A stretch of 64,000 nucleotides of DNA from Gemmatales bacterium (GCA_026004675.1 BPJP01000004.1:186001-250000), one strand, 5' to 3'. Numbered from the stretch's first letter, positions 27,959 through 38,250 are shown. Numbers and translations: made by a program. Notes: generated by a model from the sequence alone, not told the origin.

Positions 27959-30900
27959 TTACCGTGATGGCACGGTTTCAAAAGGGCGATCGGTAGTCTT
28001 TTTCTTCTCGAATAGCCTCCGCCGTCGGGGCAAACGCTCCAAAAAACCCTTCAGAGGTTCAACCAGTCCAGGCACCGGTTCCTTCGTAAATTTGACATCG
28101 TGGATGCTTCCCTGGGCCTTGATCTTGAGCAGATACTTGCTTAACGCCGGGGGTATTTCCTTGATCAACGGCGGCAGTAGCTGCATGAACCGAGTCCAGA
28201 CGGCGTAGAATTCCAAATCGATGTCCGTGCCGTCAAGATTCATTTCGCCGTGTCCTTGAAGGCTGATGGAATGGCCAAACAGGTCAAGCTTGTTAATTTC
28301 CAGCCGAGAACCGCGGACTTTGAACTCTGCATGTGCTTCCTCAAACGCCGTTCCGTCGGGGAGGCGAAAACCCAGGAATTTGAGCAGGTCGAGTAAGAGA
28401 GGTAAGTTGTAAAGCCGGCCTTTCGGAACGTCGATCGTGCCAGCGCCGCTCAGGTTTTGCACATCGCTGCCTCGGCCGGACAGATAAAGTCGTGCCGAAA
28501 CCAGTCCTTCGAGAGGGGCATCGCGATCCAGGTTGTGGCGGCCGAATTCCTCGAGCTTGATGCGCGAGCCTGTCAGATTCATTTCATAGCGAGTCTGCGA
28601 ACCGAACTCGATGCGCACCGGCCCGTAAACCTCGCCGCCGAACAGATTCGCCTTGAGCCCTGGTATGATGAGAACATCAGGTGTTTGCCGCGGAATTTCA
28701 AATTGGGCCTGGATGTTGGTGACCGGCTGTCTGTAAATCCTGGTTTGCTCGAGGAGCACATTGCCGACCAGGCCTTCGAGTCGGCGGCCGTCGTGTCGAC
28801 CCCGGCAAGCGACGCGACCGGTCACGCCTTCTACGGGGATTCCCAGTCGCAATCGAGACTTTTGCAACTTAATTTCCCCGTCCCAAAAAACCACTGGCCA
28901 GTCGTTCTTGGACTTCATGTCCAGCGTCAACAGTGTCCGCAAGGTAATGGGTCCGGAGATTTCGATGGTTCGGCAAATCTCGGCCAGCTTCGGTGGCAGA
29001 GCGGATACCAGTTCATCATCGACCACAAGAGGCGTGCCGTGCAGATACAACACGTTCATCCATAGTCCGCCGTGCGGCTTGATATAGACTTTCGCTTCAT
29101 CGATCCGCAGTGCTGACGCTCCGTGGCGAGCCGTCAAGTCTTTCGCATGCACCCAACGCGAAGCATAACGAACCCGGCCGCGGACGTCTTCCAGCCGATA
29201 AGGCAAAAACGTCGGTTCGATCGTGCATCCGAGCGGAACCACGGTCACGTCCACAGTTGGTGCTTTGTCGGCGGCGCAAGTGACATGGGCATGAAAGTCC
29301 ATTCGACCGTTGGGCCGAAGAGCAGCCCAAGCCTCGCGCAACTCATCATCGTGAAGGGCTTTTTCGAGTTCGTCGTCCAGGGCGACGTTCTGGCCATTCA
29401 GAATGATCACAGCCTGGTCTGCGGTACCGAGAGAATGTCCCCGACCGGCGAATTTCCCTCCGTTTCGCTTCGCCGTAAAATCATGGAACTCCCAACGATC
29501 CGGCCGAATATCCAAGACACCGCGCACGTTTTCCAGCGGGTAGGGAAACTCATTGAACCGAATCGAACCTTCGTGCAGGGCCAGCACGTATCGGTTTCTG
29601 TAGTCTTTCCGGTCATCATCCCAGTGAATCAGGGCTTCGTAGTCGATCAATCCGCGAGGCTGAAACGATTCCGCCAGCGTCCGGTATTTCGCTGGCAAGG
29701 CGCGAATGAGTTTTTCGTTGATGGGCAGATTCTTGCCCCATATCTTGATATTGAGCGATTCTTTGCCGTCGGGTGGGCTGTCCGACACCCCTCGGACATA
29801 GACCGGTTGCGACGCTTCGCGCCCGACCAGATCGATCTTGAACCGGTCGATCTTCTTCACGTTATCGACCTCGTGGTCGAGTGTGCCGGTGATGTGGTGG
29901 AGTCTGTAGGGAAATCTCCAGAACGAGGCACTGACATCCTTCGGGTGGATCAGACAGTGGCGTTTCCACTGACTGCCAAGTCGCGAGCACTCCACCGTCA
30001 GGTCGACTTTCCCTTGCGGTGCGTACTCGGTATACAATTTTTTCACTTCCGCCGGAAGCCGAGCGAACAAGTCCGATTCAAGCAGCAGGTCCTTGATGCG
30101 TAAATGACCGCCAAAATCCACGTGGTCCGGAATCGGATCGACTGACACAATTCCATCGGCGGCTGGAGTTGATCGCGGTCGCGCCCATCCACTCAACTCG
30201 AAATGCGACTGGCCTGCTTCGGCAGTACATTCCTTTAATGTGACCATCCCATCGAGGCTATGAAGGGTCGCTTTAACTTTGGTGAATTCCAGGGGCAAAC
30301 GAGGATGTCGGAAACGAGCATCCAACAGACGGCAATGTAGATTGTGTCGCCATTTTGGTTCGGCGGCTGCGTGGTATTGAACCTTTCCCTGAATGTCCGC
30401 CGTCCCCGCAAGATAGTGCAGATGTTGCGAAATTCGGGGTGCATACGCTGCAAACTGTAACCATAGTGCTGGTTGCAAGGTTACCGCCGGCGCACGAAAA
30501 GCAATGTTCCATACTCCCGTTTGACGCTGCCAGGTCGCTTCGATCTTGATCTTACCGCTGATCCGCGAGCTACCAGCGCCCCGGCAAACGACGACCTCCG
30601 GCGGATCATTCAACATCGTCAGGTTGACATTTTCGATAACGATCGGCGGGGCATTGTTTCCTCCAAAGTCGTCTTCCAAGATGAACTTTCCTCGTTCGAT
30701 AACGATAGTCGGCAAAGGCGCCTCCGGGCGAGTCGGGGCCATGAGTCCTTCCAGATTCCATTTGCCATCGGCATCGCGGATCACGCGAATTTCGGGTTCG
30801 TACAATACCGCTTTACGGATGAAAAGAACACCTTTTTCGACCAGCTGCTCTTTATCGTGGAAAAGGACCGCGGAGGGGATATGGAGAAAGTCAGGCTGCT

Positions 30901-31135
30901 TGGGATTATCCCGACGCCCCATTCGCAGCTCGCGAAGAGCAATTCCTCCAAGCAGTCTGAGAGTCGCACTTTCGAGCGACACCGTAGCCTTAGGAAAGTG
31001 CGCGGTCAGGTCGGAGAGCACGCGCCGGCGAATGACCGTGGGGTGCGTCCAACGATGATAGAGCAGAGCGGCGATGCCGAGACCCGCAGCCATGATAAAC
31101 ACCAGGCCTCGAACCACCCATTTCCGCCAGGGCAT
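27959..31135 (-). CDS. Large AsmA-like envelope protein
   Basis: A 1058-residue protein. The ATG at 31135 is supported by GGAGG 5 nt upstream. One N-terminal membrane helix (GLVFIMAAGLGIAALLY) anchors a long, repetitive beta-rich periplasmic domain built of strand pairs of the form DLLLESDLF, KIDLVGREA and GEMNLDGTDIDLEF, typical of AsmA/TamB-type lipid-bridge proteins. The C-terminal 150 residues (LVSARLYLSGRGSDVQNLSG, LLKFLGFRLPDGT, then a final helix and LLKIKAQGSIHDV) match AsmA C-terminal domains. A role in phospholipid or outer-membrane transport is inferred from the family and from the neighbouring LptF/G gene. Confidence 0.85.
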   Translation of the reverse strand: MPWRKWVVRGLVFIMAAGLGIAALLYHRWTHPTVIRRRVLSDLTAHFPKATVSLESATLRLLGGIALRELRMGRRDNPKQPDFLHIPSAVLFHDKEQLVEKGVLFIRKAVLYEPEIRVIRDADGKWNLEGLMAPTRPEAPLPTIVIERGKFILEDDFGGNNAPPIVIENVNLTMLNDPPEVVVCRGAGSSRISGKIKIEATWQRQTGVWNIAFRAPAVTLQPALWLQFAAYAPRISQHLHYLAGTADIQGKVQYHAAAEPKWRHNLHCRLLDARFRHPRLPLEFTKVKATLHSLDGMVTLKECTAEAGQSHFELSGWARPRSTPAADGIVSVDPIPDHVDFGGHLRIKDLLLESDLFARLPAEVKKLYTEYAPQGKVDLTVECSRLGSQWKRHCLIHPKDVSASFWRFPYRLHHITGTLDHEVDNVKKIDRFKIDLVGREASQPVYVRGVSDSPPDGKESLNIKIWGKNLPINEKLIRALPAKYRTLAESFQPRGLIDYEALIHWDDDRKDYRNRYVLALHEGSIRFNEFPYPLENVRGVLDIRPDRWEFHDFTAKRNGGKFAGRGHSLGTADQAVIILNGQNVALDDELEKALHDDELREAWAALRPNGRMDFHAHVTCAADKAPTVDVTVVPLGCTIEPTFLPYRLEDVRGRVRYASRWVHAKDLTARHGASALRIDEAKVYIKPHGGLWMNVLYLHGTPLVVDDELVSALPPKLAEICRTIEISGPITLRTLLTLDMKSKNDWPVVFWDGEIKLQKSRLRLGIPVEGVTGRVACRGRHDGRRLEGLVGNVLLEQTRIYRQPVTNIQAQFEIPRQTPDVLIIPGLKANLFGGEVYGPVRIEFGSQTRYEMNLTGSRIKLEEFGRHNLDRDAPLEGLVSARLYLSGRGSDVQNLSGAGTIDVPKGRLYNLPLLLDLLKFLGFRLPDGTAFEEAHAEFKVRGSRLEINKLDLFGHSISLQGHGEMNLDGTDIDLEFYAVWTRFMQLLPPLIKEIPPALSKYLLKIKAQGSIHDVKFTKEPVPGLVEPLKGFLERLPRRRRLFEKKKTTDRPFETVPSR

Positions 31136-31321
31136 AGTTGCCTCCGCTGAGCCAACGGCCGTAACGCGCCAGGCTACGGCAATCGCGGGCGGCAATACTA
31201 GGCTTTCCCCGGTCTTTGGTCAACGAGAATCGCTGCCAGCCATTTCCGCTAAATCAGTCAGGCAATGACAGCCGGCTCTCTCAACGCTGCTTGCGCCACT
31301 TTTAGCTTTTTCTCCTCTTCT

Positions 31322-32374
31322 TCAGTCTGTCGGCTCGCCGCCGAGATAAGTCGACAGCGCGCGGTACACGTCGGCATCCAGGGATTCGGGCAGGAATTGG
31401 ACTCGGCCGTCGCAAAAGAGGAAGTTGCAACCCCCTGGATGAAGGCTGCGAAACCCACTGATGTGGTCCCGGCCATTCTGGTTATCCGAACCAGCCTGCC
31501 GGCTTGCGACTGTCGGCGTCGCCGGCCGCCGGTTCATCGGTTCTGGTCGCGGATCGGTGCCGATGCCATATTGTGCCGTGACACCCAGTACCGAGCCATA
31601 ATAGGGATGCGCTGGGTCTCCCGCTCCCGTTGCACCCCACGTTTGTTCAATCGCCACTGGCCGACCTGTCAACGCTTCGATGACTGGTTCGGTAGGGTTG
31701 TTCAAGTCTCGGGTCAAATAAAAATCATTGCCACCGGCGGCGCCCCCCATGGCTATGGTCGTGCTCGTACCATCGGCGATATCTGTTAAACAGACGCCAG
31801 CGCGATCGAGCCGATTGATTTGAAACACGCCGCGAACAGAAGCAGGAATGCGTGTCCAATCAGCGATCATCACTCCATTAGCACCGCGACAAAAAGCATA
31901 ATCGCAACTGGCTGCTCTGGGCGGCATGGGATACTTCCATTCGGCAGCGATCAAGCGCAAATCCATCCAACCCTGCACCCGATTGCTGGGACAAAAAAAC
32001 ACCGACACCGGAGTAGCGACCGCCTGATGGTTGGTCGGTTGCCACCATGCCTGAGAAAAATCATAGAGTTGGTGGGTATTCTGTTGTTCCAGAAAAGGTA
32101 GCAGCAATGTAAAGCCGGTCGCTTCGGCGCCGTTGACGTTGCTCCCGGCTGGAATCATTGCCGGCGGGAAACAGCCATGAACGTCGTGATAGGCGTGCAA
32201 CGCAACTCCCAGCTGTTTGAGATGATTTTGGCAGCGCGCTCGGTTGGCCGCCTCGCGAACCTTTTGTACCGCGGGCAACGACAATCCGATCAAGGTCGCG
32301 ATGATCGCGACGACCACCAACAATTCGACTAGCGAGAACGCTTGCCGAATTTGAAGCTTGTGTTGTGCCCACAC
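31322..32374 (-). CDS. DUF1559 pseudopilin-like protein
   Basis: A 350-residue protein of the planctomycete DUF1559 family. The N-terminus is a type IV pilin-like leader: a short basic segment, then AFSLVELLVVVAIIATLIGL with the F-S-L-V-E cleavage context and a hydrophobic helix. It continues with the family segment PAVQKVREAANRARCQNHLK and ends with the H-x9-DG-type motif NFLFCDGRVQFLPESLD. These proteins are thought to be processed by prepilin peptidase and exported by a type II secretion-like route; function is unknown, and planctomycete genomes usually carry many copies. Confidence 0.94.
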   Translation of the reverse strand: MWAQHKLQIRQAFSLVELLVVVAIIATLIGLSLPAVQKVREAANRARCQNHLKQLGVALHAYHDVHGCFPPAMIPAGSNVNGAEATGFTLLLPFLEQQNTHQLYDFSQAWWQPTNHQAVATPVSVFFCPSNRVQGWMDLRLIAAEWKYPMPPRAASCDYAFCRGANGVMIADWTRIPASVRGVFQINRLDRAGVCLTDIADGTSTTIAMGGAAGGNDFYLTRDLNNPTEPVIEALTGRPVAIEQTWGATGAGDPAHPYYGSVLGVTAQYGIGTDPRPEPMNRRPATPTVASRQAGSDNQNGRDHISGFRSLHPGGCNFLFCDGRVQFLPESLDADVYRALSTYLGGEPTD

Positions 32375-32662
32375 CGTCGCGTCTCCTTGCGCCCCTCCTT
32401 TTCGCTGTTCATCTGGCGTTGCTGCCTCTTCCAGCGAATCCCTTTAAGCTGAGGAACTTCCATTTTCCTTCCCGACAAATCTGCACACAAGGGACAAAGA
32501 CAAGGAAACTGGTAGGCGACCAGGCGACGCTTGAATCACTGATTTTCGATCAGGAGGGCAAACTCCGAGGAGTGACGGAGAGAGACAGGCATAGAGGTGT
32601 CCGACCGTTGGTGCAATGTCTTACATGGGAGGACGAAGAGCGCCCCTGGGAAACACCTTAAC
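32375..32662. other. Intergenic stretch before the tRNA terminator
   Basis: Between the start of the DUF1559 gene and the tRNA-Ala terminator. It must hold the promoter of the DUF1559 gene, but no clear boxes can be named. No credible coding region, RNA or repeat seen. Confidence 0.4.
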
Positions 32663-32690
32663 AAAAAAAGGAGGCGTTTCATCGCCTCCC
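32663..32690 (-). terminator. Rho-independent terminator of tRNA-Ala
   Basis: On the minus strand: 7-bp stem GGAGGCG (32689-32683) with CGCCTCC (32676-32670) and a 6-nt loop, followed by seven T (32669-32663). It lies 22 bp after the tRNA 3' end. Confidence 0.85.
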
Positions 32691-32711
32691 AATAAGGTCG
32701 TCTGACACGAG

Positions 32712-32784
<73 letters not shown>

Positions 32785-33012
32785 AACCGTACTTTCTTTT
32801 CCAACCCCTATTTTAGCAGCGGAGTCAACGATTTCCAGACCTGTTTTCCCGTGATTTCGTCGTCCTCTCCCGACTTGGGGCAGTCGACGCGAGTCGCTGG
32901 CGGGCTAGCGCTTGCCGAAAGCGAAAACGGCAAAAGCGTTGCACAGCCTCCATTTCTTGATAGAGTAACTTCAGGCGAAATTGTCTCCTTTCTGGATCAT
33001 GCTGAGGTTTTC

Positions 33013-34341
33013 ATGCGTCATACGCCGATCTTGCCCACTCTCACTTTCCTTGCTTTGTTCATTTCGGTCCCAAGCAGTGCCCAGACTGACAAGCCGATTT
33101 CGACGGAAAAGCAGTATGTTGTGGGCTTCAACCTTTCGCCCGATGGCTCCCTCTTGCGTCGTGAGCCTGGCGGGAAACGATGGTTGCCTATCGCCCAAAA
33201 AGGGGCGATTTATACGGGCGATCTACTGCTAGGACTTCCCTCAGCGGTCATCCAACTGAAGAACGGAATGCGACTCGAACTCGATAACGACATCGAGCAG
33301 ACTTCGCCATTTCCCATTGTGGAAACTGCCGTCCGGTTGCACGACAGCGATATGTTCGACCTTGATTTCACCATGGAACGAGGCCGGGCCATCGTGGTGA
33401 ATGGCGAAAAGGTCAAGACTAAAGTACGCGTTCGCTTTCCCTTTCGCATCGATAAGGACCAGCACTGGGAGCTTACCCTTCTCGAACCCGGAACGCGTGT
33501 CGGCTTTGAGATTTTTGGACGCTGGCAAAAAGGGGACGAATTCAAGGTCGAACCTGGTGCCGGGTACGCACCGCTGATTGACGTTATCATGGTCGTTTTG
33601 AAGGGGCGAGTGCAGCTGTCGACTGACGAACATCAGTTCCACATGAAGGCTCCGCCCGGTCCGGCGTTCATCGAGTGGGACAGCCGGCACGGTTTGGACG
33701 AATTGCCTCGCACCATGAAGCAATTGCCGCCATGGGCGCAAAAAACCGACTTGACCTCGCCTGAAGCTAAGGAAAAGATCCAGATTCTGGAAAAATTCCG
33801 CAAGCTGGTCGTAACCAAGTCGCCTGGCGTAGCGCTCGACACCTTCATCCATTCCAAGAACCCGCGCGAGCGACGCTTGGCGATCTTCGCCATGGCGGCC
33901 ATGGATGATCTTGATCGGTTAGCCGATACTCTGATCGAAAGTGAAGATTTCGATACGTGGGACGCTGCGGTATTGGCGCTAAGGCATTGGATCGGTCGTG
34001 GTCCGGGGCAGGATCAGAAACTTTACCACGGTTTGCTCGAGGCGGGGCTGCCCAAAGTGGAGGCTGCGATCATCATGCAGCTTTTGCATAGCTTCAGCGA
34101 CTTCGACCTCAACTGCCCGGAGTGTTATGATGTTCTCGTGGAATACTTGAGGCATCCACGGCGGGCCATCCGCGGGTTGGCCTATTGGCATTTGCGCCGT
34201 CTGGTTCCCGCGGGCAAAAACATCCCCTTCAAACTCGATGGCACCAAGGAAGAAATCAACCGAATGTACACTGCGTGGCGAAAATTGATCCCGGAAGGAA
34301 AGCTGCCGCAGAAAAAAGCAAAGAATGATTCGGAAAAGTAA
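33013..34341 (+). CDS. Secreted FecR-like protein with C-terminal helical repeats
   Basis: A 442-residue protein. The ATG at 33013 follows GAGG and opens a signal peptide (PTLTFLALFISVPSSAQ). The middle region (about 40-225) looks like a FecR-type beta domain (GAIYTGDLLLGLPSAVIQLK, LTLLEPGTRVGFEIFG). The C-terminal third (about 260-430) is helical with HEAT-like repeats (RRLAIFAMAAMDDLDRLADT, AAIIMQLLHSF, RAIRGLAYWHLRRL). FecR-type domains often sense or bind at the cell surface; no TonB receptor or anti-sigma partner is adjacent, so function is unknown. It is 60 bp upstream of the next secreted protein. Confidence 0.78.
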   Translation: MRHTPILPTLTFLALFISVPSSAQTDKPISTEKQYVVGFNLSPDGSLLRREPGGKRWLPIAQKGAIYTGDLLLGLPSAVIQLKNGMRLELDNDIEQTSPFPIVETAVRLHDSDMFDLDFTMERGRAIVVNGEKVKTKVRVRFPFRIDKDQHWELTLLEPGTRVGFEIFGRWQKGDEFKVEPGAGYAPLIDVIMVVLKGRVQLSTDEHQFHMKAPPGPAFIEWDSRHGLDELPRTMKQLPPWAQKTDLTSPEAKEKIQILEKFRKLVVTKSPGVALDTFIHSKNPRERRLAIFAMAAMDDLDRLADTLIESEDFDTWDAAVLALRHWIGRGPGQDQKLYHGLLEAGLPKVEAAIIMQLLHSFSDFDLNCPECYDVLVEYLRHPRRAIRGLAYWHLRRLVPAGKNIPFKLDGTKEEINRMYTAWRKLIPEGKLPQKKAKNDSEK

Positions 34342-34401
34342 AAAACGGAACGACGAATGAGGCCATTTCAGGCGATTTGGCCTCGATTCTAAGGAGACCG
34401 A

Positions 34402-35475
34402 ATGCGACCAATCATTTTTCTCGCGACGCTTAGCTGGTTGGTGGTATTGACCGCCGAAGCGAACGCCCAATACTACCGGCGGGGCTACCGCTATCCTTAT
34501 TACTACGGCTATGGCCCGTATTACCCCTACATCAATCCGACAGCCGCCAACCTTTATGGCACGGCTCGACTGGTCAATGCCGGCGGTGATCTCATGATCA
34601 AGACCCAGCAAACGTATATGATGCAAGAAAAAGTCAAGCAGGAGAAACTGGTAACCCGTCGCAAGGCTATCGACGAATACCTCTATGAGCGCGAAGTCCT
34701 GCCAACGCCTGAAGAGGAACGCGAGCGCAAGCGTCAAGAACAACTCATGCGCAGCCGAAACGATCCCCCTCTTACCGAAATCTGGTCGGGAAAAGCCCTC
34801 AACGATCTGCTCCTCGACTTGCAACGACTGGAAGGAAGAGTGGCTTACGCGCCGTCGGTCGTCATCGATCAAGAAATCCTCAAGCACATTAACGTGAACA
34901 CCGGTCGCATGAGCGGCAGCATTGGTGTTTTTGATGACGAGAAACTGGTATGGCCTCTCGTACTCGCGACCAAGACGTACGAGCCGGAACGCAAAAAGAT
35001 CGAAAGTTTAGTTCCTATGGCGGTTTCACAAGCGAAAGCCGGCGCAGTGCAAGCCGAAACCCTGATCGAATTGAATGATGCCATCAAGAAGATGACCGAT
35101 AAATTGCGCGAGAATATTGCTTCGACGCCGTCAACGGATTACATCCGTGCCAAACGATATTTGAACCAATTAAAGGAAGGCGCCGATGCCTTGCAGGACC
35201 CGAATGTCTCGAAGTTGTTCAACCAATGGCGTCCCAAAGGTGATACGGTTGCGGAGCTGGTCCGCGACATGACGAACAAAGGTCTGCGATTTGCGCCGGC
35301 CACCACCGGCGATGAGCCTTATTACACCGCATTGCACCGTGCCATGGCCAATTACGATATTGCTTTGGCGCAACTGGCAGAGGGGCAGTACGCGTCGGCC
35401 AAACCCGACTCCAAAAGCCCGGGGCATTCCTTTTTCCAATCTCCTGTTTTACGAGAGAAAACACCGGAAAAATAG
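34402..35475 (+). CDS. Secreted protein with Tyr-rich N-terminus
   Basis: A 357-residue protein with AAGGAG before the ATG and a signal peptide (IIFLATLSWLVVLTAEANA). It is followed by a striking tyrosine-rich stretch (YYRRGYRYPYYYGYGPYYPY), then a charged, predicted helical body with probable coiled coils (EKVKQEKLVTRRKAIDEYL, EEERERKRQEQLMRS). Probably secreted or surface-bound. I do not recognise a family. The Tyr-rich region could be a low-complexity surface segment or a site for cross-linking, which is speculative. Confidence 0.76.
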   Translation: MRPIIFLATLSWLVVLTAEANAQYYRRGYRYPYYYGYGPYYPYINPTAANLYGTARLVNAGGDLMIKTQQTYMMQEKVKQEKLVTRRKAIDEYLYEREVLPTPEEERERKRQEQLMRSRNDPPLTEIWSGKALNDLLLDLQRLEGRVAYAPSVVIDQEILKHINVNTGRMSGSIGVFDDEKLVWPLVLATKTYEPERKKIESLVPMAVSQAKAGAVQAETLIELNDAIKKMTDKLRENIASTPSTDYIRAKRYLNQLKEGADALQDPNVSKLFNQWRPKGDTVAELVRDMTNKGLRFAPATTGDEPYYTALHRAMANYDIALAQLAEGQYASAKPDSKSPGHSFFQSPVLREKTPEK

Positions 35476-35665
35476 CCACAGCATTAGAGCATCGGCAAAA
35501 CTGTGACCGGAGGATGGGACAATGCGGTCTTGGCCGTCGCCGGAAATTCAGACCCTGATGCCCTTTCCGCCGTTGGCGTTTGTCCATTTTCCCTTCCTCG
35601 TTGGTTTCTGTCTGTCCGATCTGATAAAAAAGCCAAAGCAATCCAGTGGCAACAGCTGAACTTGT

Positions 35666-37057
35666 ATGGAACGGGTCTTCCAACGTTGCATTTATCCTCG
35701 CTGTGCGGCGGAGCGCGCGGTCGACGACACGACCTTCGTTTGTCCCAAGTGCGGCGGGCTAATGGACGTCGCCTATGATTGGGACAGACTCTCCCCACCG
35801 CCATCGCTGCGCGAATTCGAAAAGAAATGGGCGCAACGAAACCAGCCGCTGAATTTTTCCGGCGTTTGGCGATTCTACGAACTGCTTCCGTTCGTGCCCC
35901 GCGAATGCGTTTTGACCATCGGTGAAGGGCAGACGATCCTGCAGCAAGCCGACACCGTCGCCGACTACGTCGGTGTCGACCGAGGCCGATTGTATCTGCA
36001 ATACGAAGGACTGAACCCGTCGGGGAGTTTCAAAGACAATGGCATGACGGCGGCTTTCAGTCATGCCCGCCTTGTCGGCGCTCGACGGGCCGCCTGTGCC
36101 AGCACGGGAAACACGAGTGCTTCACTGGCTCTTTTCTGTTCCGCCACCGGCTTGATGCGGGCGATCGTCTTCATTGGCTCGGGCAAGATCGCGTTCGGAA
36201 AGCTCGCCCAGGCGCTCGACTACGGCGCCTTGACGGTTCAGATCGCCGGCGACTTCGACGATGCCATGCAACGGGTGCAGGAGGTGGCCGGTCGGCTGGG
36301 TATTTACCTGGTGAATAGCATCAACCCCTTCAGGCTCGAAGGGCAAAAGGCGATCATGTACCGAGTGCTTGAAGCCCTCGATTGGGAGCCTCCCGATTGG
36401 ATCGTCGTCCCAGGTGGAAACCTCGGTAATGTTAGCGCTTTTGGCAAGGCGTTTATTGAGTTGTTGGAACTGGGATTGATTCGGCGGGCGCCCAAGCTCG
36501 CTGTCATCAACGCCGCTGGCGCCAACACCTTTTACGAACTCTTCGAACGCCGCGGGCTGCGCTGGAACAACGGCACGCCGTCTCTGGAAGTGGCGCAGCA
36601 ACATTTCGCCAAATTGCGTTCGGAAAACATTCGCGCGCAGACGATCGCCAGCGCTATCGAGATCAATCATCCGGTCAACCTGCCAAAAGCCTTGCGGGCT
36701 TTAGAACGGTGTGGCGGCGTCGTCCGCGAAGCGACGGATCAAGAGATCCTGGATGCCAAGGCTAAAGTCGGTGCCGGGGGACTGGGCTGCGAACCGGCGT
36801 CCGGAGCCAGCGTCGCTGGCGCCCGGAAACTCCGTCGGGAAGGTATCATCGCTCCTGGCGATCGCGTGGTTTGCATTCTTACAGGACACCAACTCAAAGA
36901 TCCCAACGCCACCGTCGCCTATCACAGCACAGACCAGAATACCTTTGACGAAGTGTTGGGCAAACGAGGCGTCAAACGCGCCACGTTCGCCAACCGCGCT
37001 GTGCAAGTTCCCAATCATTTGGACGACATTATCCGCGCGGTCGAACTTTACTCATGA
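35666..37057 (+). CDS. thrC: Threonine synthase
   Basis: PLP-dependent enzyme making threonine from O-phosphohomoserine, the last step of threonine synthesis. 463 residues, intact. The N-terminus has a zinc-ribbon-like pair (C8, C13, C26, C29) seen in many class II threonine synthases. PLP-binding lysine is K123 in [11 protein letters not shown]. The phosphate-binding and substrate segments ([26 protein letters not shown]) are in their usual order. No homoserine pathway genes are adjacent. Confidence 0.94.
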   Translation: MERVFQRCIYPRCAAERAVDDTTFVCPKCGGLMDVAYDWDRLSPPPSLREFEKKWAQRNQPLNFSGVWRFYELLPFVPRECVLTIGEGQTILQQADTVADYVGVDRGRLYLQYEGLNPSGSFKDNGMTAAFSHARLVGARRAACASTGNTSASLALFCSATGLMRAIVFIGSGKIAFGKLAQALDYGALTVQIAGDFDDAMQRVQEVAGRLGIYLVNSINPFRLEGQKAIMYRVLEALDWEPPDWIVVPGGNLGNVSAFGKAFIELLELGLIRRAPKLAVINAAGANTFYELFERRGLRWNNGTPSLEVAQQHFAKLRSENIRAQTIASAIEINHPVNLPKALRALERCGGVVREATDQEILDAKAKVGAGGLGCEPASGASVAGARKLRREGIIAPGDRVVCILTGHQLKDPNATVAYHSTDQNTFDEVLGKRGVKRATFANRAVQVPNHLDDIIRAVELYS

Positions 37058-37197
37058 CATCGCCGAACGCGCCCACCAACGACCAAAAGGAACGGGTGTT
37101 TTTCCCTGCCGAAAAGCCGAAAATCTCCTGTGATTGCGCCTCATCTTCGTAGTCGCAACTTTATTTGTCGCAAGATGTTGCGCCTAAACTCTTGCCC

Positions 37198-37225
37198 TTT
37201 ACGAATCGCTTCCATTCGGTATAAT
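37198..37225 (+). promoter_or_regulatory. Candidate sigma-70 promoter of dnaA
   Basis: Consensus TATAAT at 37220-37225 with TTTACG (4 of 6 to TTGACA) at 37198-37203, a 16-bp spacer. It lies about 60 bp ahead of the dnaA start. No TTATCCACA-type DnaA boxes seen nearby. Confidence 0.5.
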
Positions 37226-37287
37226 GATGACTGGTAGCAGTCCAATGGTTTGGCTGCCGTTTTTCCCGGTTCGATAGGCGGGCATGC

Positions 37288-38250
37288 ATGCAAAGACCGT
37301 TTACCTCTGCCAAACTGGTAACGGTTGCCGAGAACGTTGCCGCGCTTGCTGCTCTTCGATTTTTGAGCGAAGGGATCCGCAATCGTAGTGCCGTTGAGCC
37401 AGCGCTGATTCTAGTTCATGGTCCGACCGGTGCCGGGAAATCACACCTTATCGCCGATTTTCTTCGGGAAATCGCCGTCGGCGATGTCGTCATCACGTGC
37501 ACGCAGGCAGACGAATGGCGAGGTTTCCAAACCGAGGAAGCAGAACGGTTTTTTCAGTCAGCCGCAGATAGCGACGTCGTGATTGTGGAAGATATTCATC
37601 GCCTTCCCGATCGCTACGCGGCGCTCTTGGCGACCCAGCTAGACGAATGGCGTCGCTTGGGGATCAAAGTCGTGATGAGTTCGCTGGTGGCACCGGCGAA
37701 ACTGCCGTTCCCTTCGTTCCTGACTTCCCGATTGGCAGCGGGGTTATCGGTGCATGTTGGTCCGTTAAGTTTTTCAAGCCGCTGCCAGGTGATCGTGAGG
37801 AAAGCAGCGGAACGAAAGCTGGTCCTGGACGAGAAGGAGCAGCTGGCCCTGGCAAGGCGCTGCCGTAGCGCAAGAGAAATCGAAGGGGAACTGGCCCGGC
37901 TGGAACTGGCCTGGCGAACCCAGGCTGCGAGTGCGGGAACAGAGCAGGCTGCAGAAACGAACGATGCGACGTTGGTCGAACAGATTATCGCCCTGGTTGG
38001 TCGGCATTTTCGGGTTCCTTGTGATATTTTGCGTTCGCCGGCGCGCGATCGTCGGGTTGTGCGCGCCAGGCAGGTGGGGATGTACCTTGCGCGCCAACTG
38101 ACTGGTTTGTCGCTGAGCAATATTGGCGCTCGATTCGGCGGCCGGGATCACGCCACGGTGTTGCACGCTTGTCGAAAGGTGCAACGCGACATTCGGGACG
38201 ATCCACAACTGAATGGGGTCGTCGAAGATATGGCCGGCACTTTGGCATGA
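37288..38250 (+). CDS. dnaA: Chromosomal replication initiator DnaA, short form (domains III and IV only)
   Basis: A 320-residue DnaA. Domain III (about 1-200) has Walker A GPTGAGKSHL, a Walker B variant VVIVEDIHRL, sensor I VVMSSLVAP and an Arg-finger region LTSRLAAGL. Domain IV carries the DNA-binding signature ARQVGMYLARQLTGLSLSNI and GGRDHATVLHACRKV, nearly identical to canonical DnaA. The usual domain I (self-association, helicase loading) and domain II are absent; the frame starts directly at domain III. The gene order dnaA-dnaN-DUF721-gyrB supports orthology rather than a Hda-type relative, since Hda lacks domain IV. The domain III motifs are more diverged than usual. Confidence 0.88.
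   Translation: MQRPFTSAKLVTVAENVAALAALRFLSEGIRNRSAVEPALILVHGPTGAGKSHLIADFLREIAVGDVVITCTQADEWRGFQTEEAERFFQSAADSDVVIVEDIHRLPDRYAALLATQLDEWRRLGIKVVMSSLVAPAKLPFPSFLTSRLAAGLSVHVGPLSFSSRCQVIVRKAAERKLVLDEKEQLALARRCRSAREIEGELARLELAWRTQAASAGTEQAAETNDATLVEQIIALVGRHFRVPCDILRSPARDRRVVRARQVGMYLARQLTGLSLSNIGARFGGRDHATVLHACRKVQRDIRDDPQLNGVVEDMAGTLA

Noticed and set aside
32790..32830. Promoter for tRNA-Ala (TTGACT and TAAAAT on the minus strand)
   Set aside because: The two boxes are only 7 bp apart, too close for a sigma-70 promoter.
37058..37287. Replication origin upstream of dnaA
   Set aside because: Gene order is suggestive but no DnaA boxes or AT-rich unwinding repeats are visible, so no origin is called.
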